Shown: positions 12,560 through 24,164, numbered from the stretch's first letter. The stretch: DNA of 64,000 nt from Adenophora triphylla var. japonica (GCA_022495995.1 JAFEMH010007522.1:22589-86588); one strand, 5' to 3'. Translations and numbers: made by a program. The notes: a model not told the origin generated them from the sequence alone.

Positions 12560-13607
12560 TATATTATTCGATTGTATATTGTAATTAAACAATTTTACAG
12601 CAACAACTCTTACCACTATCAATATTCACGGGTCGCAAGGATAGACGAGTTTAGACTATAGTAATGAAAACAAGAATAATTGACTGTTGAATTTTAGAAT
12701 TGCAGCCCTTGCATCTTCCAATAAAAGTAATTAATAATCTACATTGACCGGATAAAAAAAGAGAGGGCGAAAAAGAGGTTTTCAAAGCTCATTTGCTTGA
12801 AGGCTTAGCCTATTAAGTAAGATAGTAATCACGAAAAACTATGGCGATGGAGTGTCCTAGCAAACTGCAATTTTCTGCTCTATCTTTTTTTCCATCTTCA
12901 TAATCTCCAATGCAGCAGATACGATCTCCCCAACTCAATTCATTAGAGATGGGGAAACCATATCTTCAGCTAGTGGATTATTTGAAATGGGATTTTTTAG
13001 CCCTGGTGTTTCCAAGAACCGATATGTTGGCATATGATACAAGAAGATATCAGCAGTGATACAGGTGTGTGGGTTGCCAATAGAGAAACTCCAATTCTTG
13101 ATTCATTGAGCATTTTAATGGTCAGCAATGAAGGAATTCTCACACTGGTCAACAGTTTAGACACAAGTCGTGGTCGCAAGGGAATTGGATGCCTGCTCTG
13201 GTTCAGAGACCTTATTGATATCCCACACAATCAGGGCAAGACATCTATATAAGGATGTCTTTGTTTGATATATGTATGATTTTTGTTTAAACTCAGTAAA
13301 ATTTTCAGAAATGATTTGCTTTTTGATGTCTACTTCCTCATTTTCTTGCTTGTATTTGCTTTGTATGCAGGGAGTGTTAGGAAAAAGAAAGCAAGATACA
13401 TTGTCATTTCTGTAGTATTAACAGTAATGCTTCTGCTGGGATTGAGCCTTGCCTTGTATGTCTGGAAGAAGAAGAAGCAAAACGCCCAAGGTAATAATTA
13501 ACTCTATACTATATGAATAATTAGATAAGAAAAAAAAGACCAATCATGATGTTTCTCAAAACGCCCAAGGTAATAATTAACTCAAATATGTTCGTTAATT
13601 CCATATA

Positions 13608-13840
13608 CTTCCTCCGTCCCAAAATGTTTGTCCCATTTGACTTTTTTGTTGAACTTTGACCACAAATTTACGAGAGATTAATCATGTTCATGAAATTCTA
13701 AAAGTTGTTGTTGATAATATTATTAATGGTGAATCAATAGGAATTTTTAGAATTTCATGAACATAATTAAATTGTCATATATTTGTGGTCAAAGTTCAAC
13801 TAAAAAGTCAAATGGGACAAACATTTTGGGACGGAGGGAG
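13608..13840. mobile_element. Stowaway-type MITE in the pseudogene intron
   Basis: CTTCCTCCGTCCCAAAATG at the left and CATTTTGGGACGGAGGGAG at the right form inverted ends flanked by TA. The interior is palindromic (AACTTTGACCACAAAT against ATTTGTGGTCAAAGTT). It is closely related to the MITE at 45065-45295. A short repeat of AAAACGCCCAAGGTAATAAT occurs just upstream. Confidence 0.9.
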
Positions 13841-15899
13841 TATAATACATTCAGTTTTGTACAGCTTACACTAAAAACAATCTACTAAAATCTGCAGGGG
13901 AAACAGGAGAAGGTCCAGAAGAAAGTAAAACTGCTGCCAAAAGGGAGATTTAGACTTGCCTTTATTTGAATATGATACATTAGCCTGCGCCACAGATAAC
14001 TTCTCATTCCACAATAAGATAGGGGAGGGTGGCTTCGGATCAGTCTACAAGGTAAATCTACAGAAAATGCTAGTTACTCAAACACTAAACCTGCATTTTA
14101 CACAATTTTTCATTATGGTGAGGATAGCTATTGTGGGCTAAGAATTTTCTTGTCATCTTCTTTACCCCAATAAGATTAAGGTATTAGGTCGAATCAGATA
14201 TCTGCATATGTGGAAGCTAATCCCTGTGAAATATTTTCTTGTTTATTTATCTTTTTTTGCTTTCTAGTTATGGGATGTGCCCTACCTCCTCCCCACTCCA
14301 TCCATCCATGGCTATCAATATGTTTCGATAATAGATCCCCTAAAGCTACTACGCATAAAACTAGAGACATCAATCTTAAGCTGTTGAGCACATCAGCTTG
14401 CAGGAAACTAAACTAAGTATCTAGCTAACTTGGTTCTTCGTAGATAAAAATTAACCAATAGCACAAAAATCTATTTCCATGGGCATCATGGAAATATATA
14501 TGAGGCTCTCAAAGAATTCAACTCATAAAAATTAACCAATAGCACAAAAATATATTTCCATTGACACCCTAGCAGTGCACTAGAAAACTATAATACTGGG
14601 ACTGACTAAAACGATGATATCCAGGGAATATTGATTGACGGACAAGAGATAGCTGTAAAGAAGCTCTCAAAGAATTCAACTCAAGGACCAACTGAGTTCA
14701 AGAATGAAGTTATATTCATTGTAAAACTTCAGCACCGAAACCTGAAGAAGCTTCTAGGATGTTGCATTCACATGGAGAAGATGTTGATCTACGAACACAT
14801 GGCAAACAGAGGCTTGGACTCCTTCATATTTGGTTTGTGACTATCAAAGACCTTCATATTTTCATTTTGATCGGTGTGATTTTATTCTCAAATATTTTTG
14901 CCTCGTGACCACGATATTCTCTTGGAATTGGTCATTAAGATGGAAAATCGAATTTATATTCCTGTCAAATAAGTTTCAATGATATAGAATTCAGCTTGCT
15001 ACAGAAAAAAATAACTCTGAAAGAACAATGGACAGATAAAACCAAGAGACTGCTCCTGGACTGGCCAAAGCAGTTCCACATCATCAGCGGGATTTCGCAA
15101 GGACTTCTATATCTTCATCAAGATTCCAGACTCAGAATTATCCACAGAGATCTCAAAGCTGGGAATATATTACTCGATCACAAGATGAACCCAAAGATTT
15201 CTGATTCGGCATGGCTAGGAGTTTCGGAGGCAATGAGACTGAAGCAGAAACGACCAGACTGGTTGGAACATAGTAAGAATTTCCCGGTATTATTTTAAGA
15301 CATTTTTCCAGTTTCCAGGAATGGCTTCTTATATCAATAATCCTTTAGTGGCTACATGTCTCCAGAATATCAAATGGGCTCTTCTCAGTGAAATCAGATG
15401 TCTTTAGTTTCGGGGTTTGGTGCTAAAGATTGTGAGTGCAAAAAAGAATAGAGGCTTCCAGCATGAAGGACACTTTCTTAACCTTCTTGGTCATGTAAGT
15501 ATGCAACTAAATACTGTTTCAAATTGTTTCCAATACACATAAAATCTTAGCAAAATATTTATCTTTAATCTTTTAGGCCAGGAAATTCTATCAAAAAGGC
15601 AGGTCTTTTGAGACTATTGATGCATCCTATGATGCTCGGACTAGGGTATGAGTGTCTGACACGGGTACAGATCTGAGTGCCAGATACTTCAAATCTCAAA
15701 ATTACGGACTCGGGGACAAGGATTAGAAGGGTCCAAATTATGAATGTGGACTCGGCATATAAAAGACATTGATAAAAATTAGTAAATTTCATATTAAAAA
15801 GATAATCAATTTACTAAAAATAAAATGTAAATTTCTAATGGGGCAATAAAGTAATACAGTAATTGCAATACTCTCAACAAATTTAAAATGAGTACCTAA

Positions 15900-18800
15900 T
15901 CTATAATACAATAAAGGTGGAAAATAACCACCACACAAATAACGGCTGAGATTTGATTTCAGAAAAGATAAAGAGCGGCTCAGATTGAATATAAAATGTA
16001 ACCAACATATCCCACCTCTCTGAGCAGTTACATGTAACCTCTCCTCATCAAAACCAGCTTCTCCATTTCTCCTCTCTCTCTCTCTCTCTCTCTCCTCCCA
16101 AAACCCATACTCTTATCATTCTCTGTTTTTCTTAATGTCCAGTTGATTGCCATGGTCTCCGTTTCAATTGTCGGCCTATGTCCATGAGGGGTATATAGTA
16201 TAAAGCTTTGCCCAACGCCCACGACTTCCACCTCCGTTAAGCCTTTCTGCAGAGTCCCCTGTTTGATCCCAGTCGTAGTTGGAGGTTTCAATCTGATTGG
16301 TATTCTCTTACACCCCTCCATCGCCGCCCGGTAGATTACGACATTTCCCGTACTGCGTTGCTCGCACTCTGAAAAATTTGTTAGGGTTAAAAAAGGTAAT
16401 TGTTTAGTTTTTCTCTTTGATTGTATGGCAAAGTAGGATGTAATTCAAGTGGAGCTTTCATAATTAAAATTTTCATGTTATCACTTATCATTGTATCCCT
16501 GTATATGTGGGTTGAATTTCGTTTGCAGGGTCGAAAGAAACCGAAGTGCCGACAAATTAATCTTCTAGGTAATGTATAAATGCTTCATTCTGTTGAATCT
16601 ATTTTAAACACCAGAGTTAATTTTCAATATTTATGTTGATTTTTTTATTTATTTTTGCATTTATAGCTGCCATTGTTGTTCTATGCTAATTTTCGGTCTT
16701 CTGAAATGCTAGAATTGCCTTAGCTTTTTATTTATGTTTTTCTGTGTTTCGTGTTTTGAGTTAAGAGAGAAGAAAGAGAAGGTGGATTCTAGATTCGAAA
16801 AGCAAACGGGGGGATAGCTGCGAAGATATGTTGCTGAATCTTTCAATGAAGGAGAAATTTGGATCCTTGGTGGCCTTGAAAGAGAAGGGAAGGAGCCAAG
16901 GAGAGAGACGTGTCGATAAAGCGAGGGTTTAGTTATGGCCCGACCTCGATTGGATCGAGCGGTTGAGCAGTGGGCAGTTAAAGGAAAGAGAAGCTTGACA
17001 ATGAACTCAATGCATGCTAACCGGTATAATTTCTGTAGTATTCATCATTTGTGTCTCTGTATTTTGTATACATTTGGCATTACTGAAAGGGTACGTTTAA
17101 TAGGTTTGGAGAAGGATTTGTGATGTCAAAGGTTTGCACAAATCATTCTTCAATTTCATGTTCTTAATCTGAACTTTTGGGTTTGGTCCGCGTATTTTAC
17201 AGTGCAGATATATTTTCTTGGGCTCATAAAATCTGTAATCGAGAGTAATGGTATGCTTGAAAGTGGGGATGATAGGCTTGGCTCCAAAGGTTTCTTTGAG
17301 GGAGACTTAGGAAAGTGTTTTTAAGCATTTTTTGTAGCTTAAGGACATAAACACCATGGAGGGTTTGGTAACTTCTCCGAGAAAGGAACATTCATTTAGA
17401 AACGAAAAAAAACTATGGAAAATGAACCATATTTTAGTGACGGAGGATTAACATTCACTAGCAAATTGCAACAAAAACCAAGTGAAATGACATAACTCTG
17501 AAATGTCGCCACCTTAGGATTATATGTTGACCAAAGGAACAAATTCGACCAATCTTCTTTTACCTCCTTTTTTAGTTTATTTTTTTTTTTAGATTACTGA
17601 ATTTGTATTTGTGATTTTGTGTTTGGAGGTCATGGGTTCGATTCCCCCACCAGTGGTTAGAGGGAATGACATTGCCCTCCCTAGCATTGCTAGGCGCCTC
17701 TGTGAAGTGCATCAAGGGGGGAGCGGTGAAATGTGTTGATCCCCTTTGAAAAAAAAAAAAAAAAGGATGGTAATCAGGTAGTTGTAGGTTTAAATATAAA
17801 GTTGTTATTATGCCGAATAGTTAAATGGGCTAATACCCAATTTCTCTTTTTCCAACACATTCAACAATGAGAACACAACTGGACTATAATCAAGCTTTTT
17901 CCTGTTTCTCATTTTCTTTACGACATAGTCCCAAAAAAATAGTCTTACATTTCTTTTTGGTTTTGGTGATGCATCCTTGCACCTGAAGGGGACATTTTCT
18001 TCACCTCTCAGGATGAGGTTTTGTATAGTTTTGATGATGTTTTCTTCACCTCTCAGGATGAGGTTTTGTATAGTTTTGATGATGCACCTAAACTCAAAAG
18101 GTTTTGCAAGAGAACCTTTGAATTTAGGGGCATTTATGCTTACGGTATATAGGTGGAATTTAATTTGAAGTTCAATGGAGTTTTAAATAAGCAAAATTGT
18201 TTATTTGAGGTTAATTGGAGTTTTTTATTTTTTGTTTTATTCCAAATCGTTTGGTTATTTGTGACTTTTATGGCACTAGGAAGAAAATTAGCAAGAAACA
18301 AAATAAAGCTGAGTTCTTGGTGAATATGATTGAATGTTATTTACAATTTCTATGGCTTTTTTGCATCATTGAATGTTATTTGCAATTTCTATGGATTTTT
18401 TGCTTGCACCATTTTTTAAGTAATGTCTGATCAAGCTCTCTTGATTTTAAAAAAGCCCTTCATTTCAGATTTCATAATATAAGTAGTTTGTGTTAAATCT
18501 CATCTTACCATTGAATCTATTTTAAAGTGGATTTGGTTGATTTGATCCAATGGAAGTGAGTTGGTGTTGGGTCATTTTAGGGTTGATTGGTTGTCAAATA
18601 AGAGTGATTAATTGTGATGATTTAACATTGTAATAGAGATAAAATGAGTTTGTTTGTCAGGGTTTTTGATTTGAGCCTTTTTATTTTACTGATTTTTGTG
18701 TTGTGAGTTCGTATTATTGAATTATTGAATTTGAGGGCAATTGACTCACTTTTGGTTGATTTGATTGTCAATAAGAGTGAGTTGGTAACTAGGTCACTTT

Positions 18801-20298
18801 TGGGTTGATTTGATCGTCATTGAGAGTGAGTTTTTTTTTTTTTTGATTAATTACTACTGTAATAGAGATGAAATGAGTTTGTTAGGAATTTTGATTTGGG
18901 CATTTTTTGTGACGAAGTGAAAGAAGATATTTGCTTTGGAGTTTTGATTGAATAGGTCAAATGGGATTATATGTTTTCATGAATGAATTATGCGGGGGCA
19001 ATGACATTGCCCGAATGAAAGAGGGGTCGGGCTATGAAAAAATCCGTTGGATTCACTAATTTATATTACAATACATGTGTGAGAGAGATAGATAGAAGGA
19101 GAGAGAGTGAGAAAGAAGTTGGTGTTTGAAGAATTTATGAAAAAAAGGAAACAGCAAAGTTCATGAAAAGGTGAAAAATCAGTGTGAAAAATCAGTTTGA
19201 GTGGTGCAATGTTGGTGATTTTGAACGGTTTGAGTTGAGATTCTTTGTGGCTTAGATCGATTACTGTAATATAATGTGAACGAACCTAGATTGCATTGAA
19301 CCTAGATTGCATTCATGGTTAAATATGTTTATAATTTTATTTAAATGTCTTTATCCGTGATTGCAATCACCGTAGAATAATTAGTTCAAAATGAGAATGT
19401 TTTGTTTGATAAGGGAGCATAATTTACCCTTTTCAGTTTTTTAATATATTGTCTCATATTGTTGATGTTTTAGGTTCTAGATTATTATTTTTTGTTTCTA
19501 AGTCTGCTTGAACCTATCTCTATTGCATACATTTGCAACCCATTGGCACTTTTGCTAGATTAATATGTTTTGGTTGATAGTTTTTTAAAAGCCTATGATG
19601 AAATTCATGTAATTTTGAGATTGTTTGAAGTTTTATGTTTTTACTTATCTTTAAGACTTCATATGTCTGATGTTTATTTTGGTGTTCAAGACTTCAGGTT
19701 ATCACTGCTTTTGATCCATTTACCGATGAAGAGGAGGTATTAGTTGGTTATTATGTTCATAGTAACTTTCTTTCAGATATGAGAAAGGATTCCAGTGGAT
19801 TGGTGATGACAATTTGCTTCGAGATAGTGAAGCTACTGGAATATTTGTTGTTTTATGGTTGCCGGAGATATTTTAAAATTTTCATGATCTCTGTTTCTCA
19901 AATACATTTTTATAAGACAAGTTTCATTTATTTATTATTTTGGTATTTGAAGGGGGGGGGGGGAGGTTGTGCATCTGCTAAAATGGTTTTTTTTTAATTC
20001 ATTTTTTGCTTTAAAATGGGATTGATCTATACAGATTTCTTAGATAGCTGCCATTCTTACTTTTTAATTCTCCCATTTAATCTAAATATATTTCTTTCTT
20101 TTTTTCTTTTTTTTTTTTTTAAGGGTTCTAAGTTGTTAAACTGTCAAGAATTTATTTGGAAGGGTTAAGGGCTAACATTTAGGATGAGAGAAAAATAAAG
20201 TGTTGTTTATATCAAATCTATAAATATAAGATTGTTTGGGGGTGCGTTGCTCTATGCAAACTGTTACCGTGCCTTCGGCACGGGTAGGTGTATACTAG
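15900..20298 (+). mobile_element. Non-autonomous Helitron
   Basis: The 5' end is TCTATAATACAATAAAGG, preceded by A. The 3' end has a hairpin (ACCGTGCC, loop TTC, GGCACGGGT) at about 20267-20285, then a short spacer and CTAG at 20295-20298, followed by T. The TC start, the 3' hairpin about 10 bases before CTRR, and insertion between A and T with no target duplication are the Helitron hallmarks. No Rep/helicase frame is visible in 4.4 kb, so it depends on a partner in trans. The interior is AT-rich, with a (CT)n tract near 16073, a duplicated 51-bp block at 17996-18097 and a SINE-like piece. Confidence 0.8.
17615..17765 (+). repeat. SINE-like fragment with B box and poly(A) tail
   Basis: GGTTCGATTCCCCC resembles the RNA polymerase III B box (GGTTCGANTCC) of tRNA-derived SINEs, and the segment ends in a run of A at about 17751-17764. 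A convincing A box is not visible, so it may be 5' truncated. It lies inside the Helitron. Confidence 0.45.
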
Positions 20299-20768
20299 TT
20301 TAAAATATAATAACAAAAATAGTCAATTTTTTAGAATTGTGCACAGTAAAAATAGCCGGTTGTATCCAATCCAACCACCCATGAAACCCTTTAATTTCTT
20401 CTCTCTCCTCTCCGCCCCCTCATTTTCTCTTCCAGTTTTACGATTTCGTTTCTCTCTCCTTTGCGTTCCCATGGAGGAGACGGGAGACCTCAATTTCTCT
20501 CCATCTTTAGATCTTCAAACATCGACCATCACCGATCGACGACCCCGGTTGCCTTCACCGATTGACGACGGCGATTTTCGAAGGCGATTGATGACGGCGA
20601 ACCGATTGACGACAACGACCTTCGCCATTGATGACGACGACCTCAACAATCGAGCCAATTTCTGAGGTAAGTGCCGAGTTCTCTTTCTCCTAGCCATGTA
20701 CGACATATATCCCGTGTCCGTATCCGTGTCATGTCGTGTTGACACTGGTAAGGCGCCCTTAAATGGTG
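20299..20768. other. Right part of the exon 7 insert, possibly a captured 5' region
   Basis: A pyrimidine-rich leader-like stretch precedes an ATG at 20471 that opens a short frame rich in D, R, T and P (METGDLNFSPSLDL...), ending at 20663. No family is recognised. It could be a captured gene 5' end or chance, as the D/R-rich part comes from GACGA/CGAT simple sequence. Confidence 0.3.
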
Positions 20769-21046
20769 AGTCCGAGCATCACAGGATGCACTACTATCAA
20801 GTGTTTCAAACAATTCATGTAGGACTGTTGTGCGTTCAACAAAGCCCAGAAGATAGGCCAAGCATGTCAGACAGACGTATTTCTGATGCTGAGCCGTGAG
20901 GGTGCATTAGCTCCGCCTACTCAACCTGGTTTCTTCAATGAAAGACACATTCTTGGAGCAGATCCATTGAGCAAGAACGACTCTGGTGCCGAGATGATTG
21001 TCGCATTGTTAAGTCCACGATAGAAAAACACACCAAAGTTTTACCC

Positions 21047-21699
21047 AATGGCGAAGCCACATATAAGGAAAGGGGGTCACCCCCTTGTTTTTTAAAAGCT
21101 GACATTTTACTACCTTTTAAGTTACAAAAAAAATATCTTTTAGCATTAATATAATAAAAAAAAAAAATCTGTTTTGACCCCTGTTTACACCCATACCTTA
21201 GTCTGCACCCACCAGTACTAAGTGCACCCCCACAGTTGGAAAAAATCTCTTCTGCACACCCCTTTTTAGTGCACTCACCAGCATGTGAGGTGCACGGGGG
21301 ATAAAAACGTGAAAATCACGTGAAAGAGGGGACTAGCCAGCCGACCGACCGGCTAGGTGGTGGCGACAGGTTGTTAACCCTATTTTAGCACGTTTCCTTG
21401 GAGATTACGTTGGGTTATCCAAAACCCTAAACATAATTCTAAATTAATCCAAGAACGTGGGCACGATCTCCTGCGAGATTAGATCCCCCACCTTTTTACT
21501 GTCACTTCCCTTCATCTATAAAAAGGACTCTTTACCCCATTGGGAAAGACACGCCTTCTTGCCTCCAAACTCTCAAACTTTTGCATACAGAATAGAAAAA
21601 TCGGTCTTAACAGATCGGGCGAGGTGGTTGCCTAACACTTTTCCACTTCGTAACGAAACCCCCGGACTTAGAACAAAATATTGGATTCGCCGCTTGTTC
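21047..21699. mobile_element. 653-bp insertion with 5-bp target duplication in the pseudogene 3' flank
   Basis: TACCC occurs at 21042-21046 and again at 21700-21704. Removing the DNA between restores a match with the 3' flank of the intact gene (4190-4225). The ends carry GGCGAAGCCA on the left and GGATTCGCCGC on the right, partly inverted. A TATA-like CTATAAAAAGG lies at about 21517, and the right half resembles Gypsy LTR downstream sequence (GGTTGCCTAACACTTTTCCA). It has no TG..CA ends, so the class is uncertain. Confidence 0.65.
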
Positions 21700-21830
21700 T
21701 ACCCCATGACTCAAAGTTCGAAAGTCATTACAAAAGGTTCTTTTTAGCTGTGAAATATAGGGACTAGTACTACTAATCATTTGCATGTTGTTAATGTTTT
21801 CGTGATCGTAATTCTTATCATATTTGTTTA

Positions 21831-22018
21831 TGTTGGGGTGCAAACTCAATCCCACATCGACAATTGAACAAAGTATTGTCAGGTTTATAAGAGCACACAC
21901 CCACTTCATTAATATGAGGCCTTTTGGGAAGTTCCCAAGAGCAAATCCGTGCGGGCTGAGCCCAAAGCGGACAATATCATACTAATGTGGAGTGGTGGGG
22001 ATGATCGCGGTCCCTACA
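21831..22018 (+). repeat. TRIM 5' LTR
   Basis: 188 bp, TG..CA ends, followed by the PBS. Confidence 0.95.
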
Positions 22019-22020
22019 AA

Positions 22021-22032
22021 TGGTATCAGAGC
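22021..22032 (+). other. TRIM primer binding site
   Basis: TGGTATCAGAGC, complementary to the initiator tRNA-Met 3' end, the same primer type as the Copia element. Confidence 0.9.
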
Positions 22033-22190
22033 CATGGTTCGGATGTTCCGGCCTGGGTGGACCGTGTGTGTGCGATTATAGTGGTGGTGAGATTCCTTCT
22101 TGTGTGGGTGGACCGTGTGTGTGCGATTATAGTGGTGGTGGGATTCCTTCTTGTGTGACTTTGCGGATGGTCTTGGGTTGAGGGGAGGAT

Positions 22191-22378
22191 TGTTGGGGTG
22201 CAAACTCAATCCCACATCGACAATTGAACAAAGTATTGTCAGGTTTATAAGAGCACACACCCACTTCATTAGTATGAGGCCTTTTGGAAAGTTCCCAAGA
22301 GCAAATCCGTGCGGGCTGAGCCCAAAGCGGACAATATCATACTAATGTGGAGTGGTGGGGATGATCGCGGTCCCTACA
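22191..22378 (+). repeat. TRIM 3' LTR
   Basis: 188 bp, differing from the 5' LTR by A/G in CATTARTATG and G/A in TTTTGGRAAG. Confidence 0.95.
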
Positions 22379-22383
22379 GTTTA

Positions 22384-23233
22384 GTCTTGAAGGTTTTCCA
22401 ATTCGGAGCAGTGCAAAAATGGTATATGCGTTTATCTGCAGAAAAACTAAGCAATGCAAGTGTATTTCTTAACAACAACAACAAAGCCTTAGTCCCAAAA
22501 TAATTTGGGCTCAGCTAACATAAATCCTCATACGTCATCATCGTGAAAGAAAAAAATGTAAAAAAAAAATAAAAAAAGTGATAATAAGAGATTAAATATA
22601 TAATAGAAAAAAAAAACATCAAATTCTTTAATTGTGATTTGTGAACATTTTCTTTCTTTAGCTTAGATACTTTGATGATGGGTTATGATAAAAAAAAGGG
22701 TAACGACAACTCAAAAACTTGGAGTTGAACGGAAAGAGAAACAATTGAGAAGATGGGTTACCTTCATGGATCTTCTTCATCTTGCTCTCTGTCAGGCATT
22801 TTAACAAACAGTTTGTCAGCACAAATAAATGTCTCACAATTCATAGACCAGCTCCCTCCTGATTTGAGCTGCCTACCAAACAGATTTCTTCGCTTCTTTT
22901 GATTACGAGCTACGAGATTTTTCACAACTCCATTAGTCAAATTCTACGAAGTAATTCATATTCGAACATTTTATCATGAACCATTAACATGAGGATTCTG
23001 GAGGTATACTACGTGCTTGGTAACCCAATTAATTAAGCTTTTAATTTGGAATTAAAAAATTAAGCATGTTATTAGATAAGGTAAATTGCAATTACTTAAT
23101 TAATTAAGATTATCTTATTAAAAAGGACTATTAATTTTAAGTTGGAAATGAGTAGCTTAAACAATTAAGAGGGAAAAAGAAAGAGTTAAAAATGGAATGT
23201 GTTCAAATTCATCTATCAACTATTTTATTTATA
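22384..23233. other. AT-rich intergenic stretch with a SINE 3'-end relic
   Basis: At 22471-22510, AACAACAACAACAAAGCCTT then AGTCCCAAAA is, on the minus strand, the TTTTGGGACTAAGGCTTTGTT end typical of the Au SINE family. Only the 3' end is recognisable. The rest is AT-rich DNA with no gene that I can see. Confidence 0.45.
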
Positions 23234-23511
23234 CTCCCTCCGACCCAATAAAAGTTTCACCAATTATTCAAAAGGGCGTCCCGTTAGAAGCTTCACATTT
23301 CCTAAAATGGCAAAGAATCTTTACTATTTCACTCACTAATTATCTCTCCTATTTCACTTTTATACTCACAGCACTTTTCAAATTTACTATTTTATCCACT
23401 CATTCTCTTTCCTATTTTACTTTTACACTCACAACATTTTCTCCACTTACCTTTTTTCCTTAATTTGCGTACCGGGCCAAAATGGTGAAGCTCTTATTGG
23501 AACGGAGGGAG
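23234..23511. mobile_element. Stowaway-type MITE
   Basis: CTCCCTCCGACCCAATAAAA at the left against TTATTGGAACGGAGGGAG at the right, with TA on both sides. Same family as 12285-12559. Confidence 0.9.
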
Positions 23512-23525
23512 TATATTAAATGATA

Positions 23526-23946
23526 CTCCCTCTGTCCCACTTCAAGGTTCCTACTTTCCTTTTTGATCCGTCTCACTTCAAGGTTCTCTTCTATAAACGG
23601 CAAGTTTTGAAAATATTTATACCCTTATGATTTAATATATTTACAAAAAAATCATTCATTATACCATTATAAAGTTAACATATTTACAAAAAAAAAAAAA
23701 CAATCATTAACTTACTATTTCTTTCACTCATTCTCTCTCCTATTAAATATTTATAACTTTTACATTCTCTCTTGGTCTCTCCTCTAATCTTCTACACACT
23801 TTCAAAAAAACCAATCATTAACTCCTATTACCTATCCCACATTTAACTTTTATATTCTCTCTCCTCTAATCTTCTATCCGCTTTCAAAAAAAATTCTTAA
23901 GAAACATGAAATCCACACCAAGAAACCTTGGTGTGGGAGGAGGGAG
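23526..23946. mobile_element. Stowaway-type MITE, longer family
   Basis: CTCCCTCTGTCCCACTTCAA at the left is inverted as CACACCAAGAAACCTTGGTG then TGGGAGGAGGGAG at the right, with TA flanks. The interior contains imperfect repeats of CTCTCCTCTAATCTTCTA and is T-rich. The left TIR is better preserved than the right. Confidence 0.8.
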
Positions 23947-24164
23947 TACTTTTTTTTTTGTTGAAATATTTTAATTTTTCATATAAATTATATTTGATCT
24001 AGTATTAAAATGTAATTTTATTTATATTAAACAAATGATATTAATAATATTTTAATAGAGTATCATAATTAATTTATTTATTTATTTCATTTTTTGTCAT
24101 AGTTTAGACAAATTTATTAAAATAATTAACAAGATAAATTTTATTATGGGTCAAAGAAAGTACT

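Larger units (their letters stand above)
15621..20790. mobile_element. Insertion with terminal inverted repeats splitting exon 7 of the pseudogene
   Basis: The left end at 15621-15642 and the right end at 20769-20790 are inverted copies matching at 21 of 22 positions (core GATGCTCGGACT against AGTCCGAGCATC). Just inside are GACACGGGTAC on the left and CGTGTCCGTATCCGTGTC on the right. The kinase exon reads up to the left end and resumes after the right end. No clean target duplication is seen: the outer bases overlap host sequence, and about 13 bases of the host exon seem to be replaced. The superfamily is undetermined. A Helitron (15900-20298) lies within it. No transposase is visible. Confidence 0.6.
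12841..21023 (+). pseudogene. Wrecked tandem copy of the S-domain receptor kinase
   Basis: Nearly every exon of the 361-4174 gene recurs: exon 1 remnant 12841-13253, then 13371-13490, 13898-14051, 14625-14832, 15036-15272, 15349-15494, and exon 7 split into 15577 to about 15632 and about 20791-21023. Damage: a 1-base loss in the signal peptide stops translation after 20 codons; a TGG to TGA change in the B-lectin part; about 0.86 kb deleted at 13154, joining B-lectin directly to the PAN domain; 4 bases lost in exon 3; a 1-base loss destroying DFG in exon 5; 4 bases lost in exon 6; and about 5.2 kb inserted in exon 7. The splice sites are mostly preserved. It cannot encode a receptor kinase; read-through transcripts remain possible. 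Confidence 0.92.
21831..22378 (+). mobile_element. TRIM (terminal-repeat retrotransposon in miniature), complete
   Basis: Two 188-bp direct repeats (21831-22018 and 22191-22378) start TGTTGGGGTGC and end GGTCCCTACA. I count two differences between them. A tRNA-Met PBS (TGGTATCAGAGC) lies 3 bases after the first. A purine tract (TTGAGGGGAGGAT) lies just before the second. The perfect 5-bp duplication GTTTA flanks the element at 21826-21830 and 22379-22383. The 172-bp interior has no coding capacity and holds a duplicated block of about 51 bp. It must use another element's proteins. Confidence 0.95.

Noticed and set aside
17625..17655. tRNA gene from the GGTTCGATTCC box
   Set aside because: No cloverleaf, no A box and a poly(A) end; fits a SINE fragment better.
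20471..20663. New protein gene with D/R-rich sequence
   Set aside because: Simple-sequence composition, lies inside an insertion, with no splice or homology support.
21457..21747. 96-codon plus-strand frame as a gene
   Set aside because: It spans the border of a transposon insertion (21699) and matches no family.
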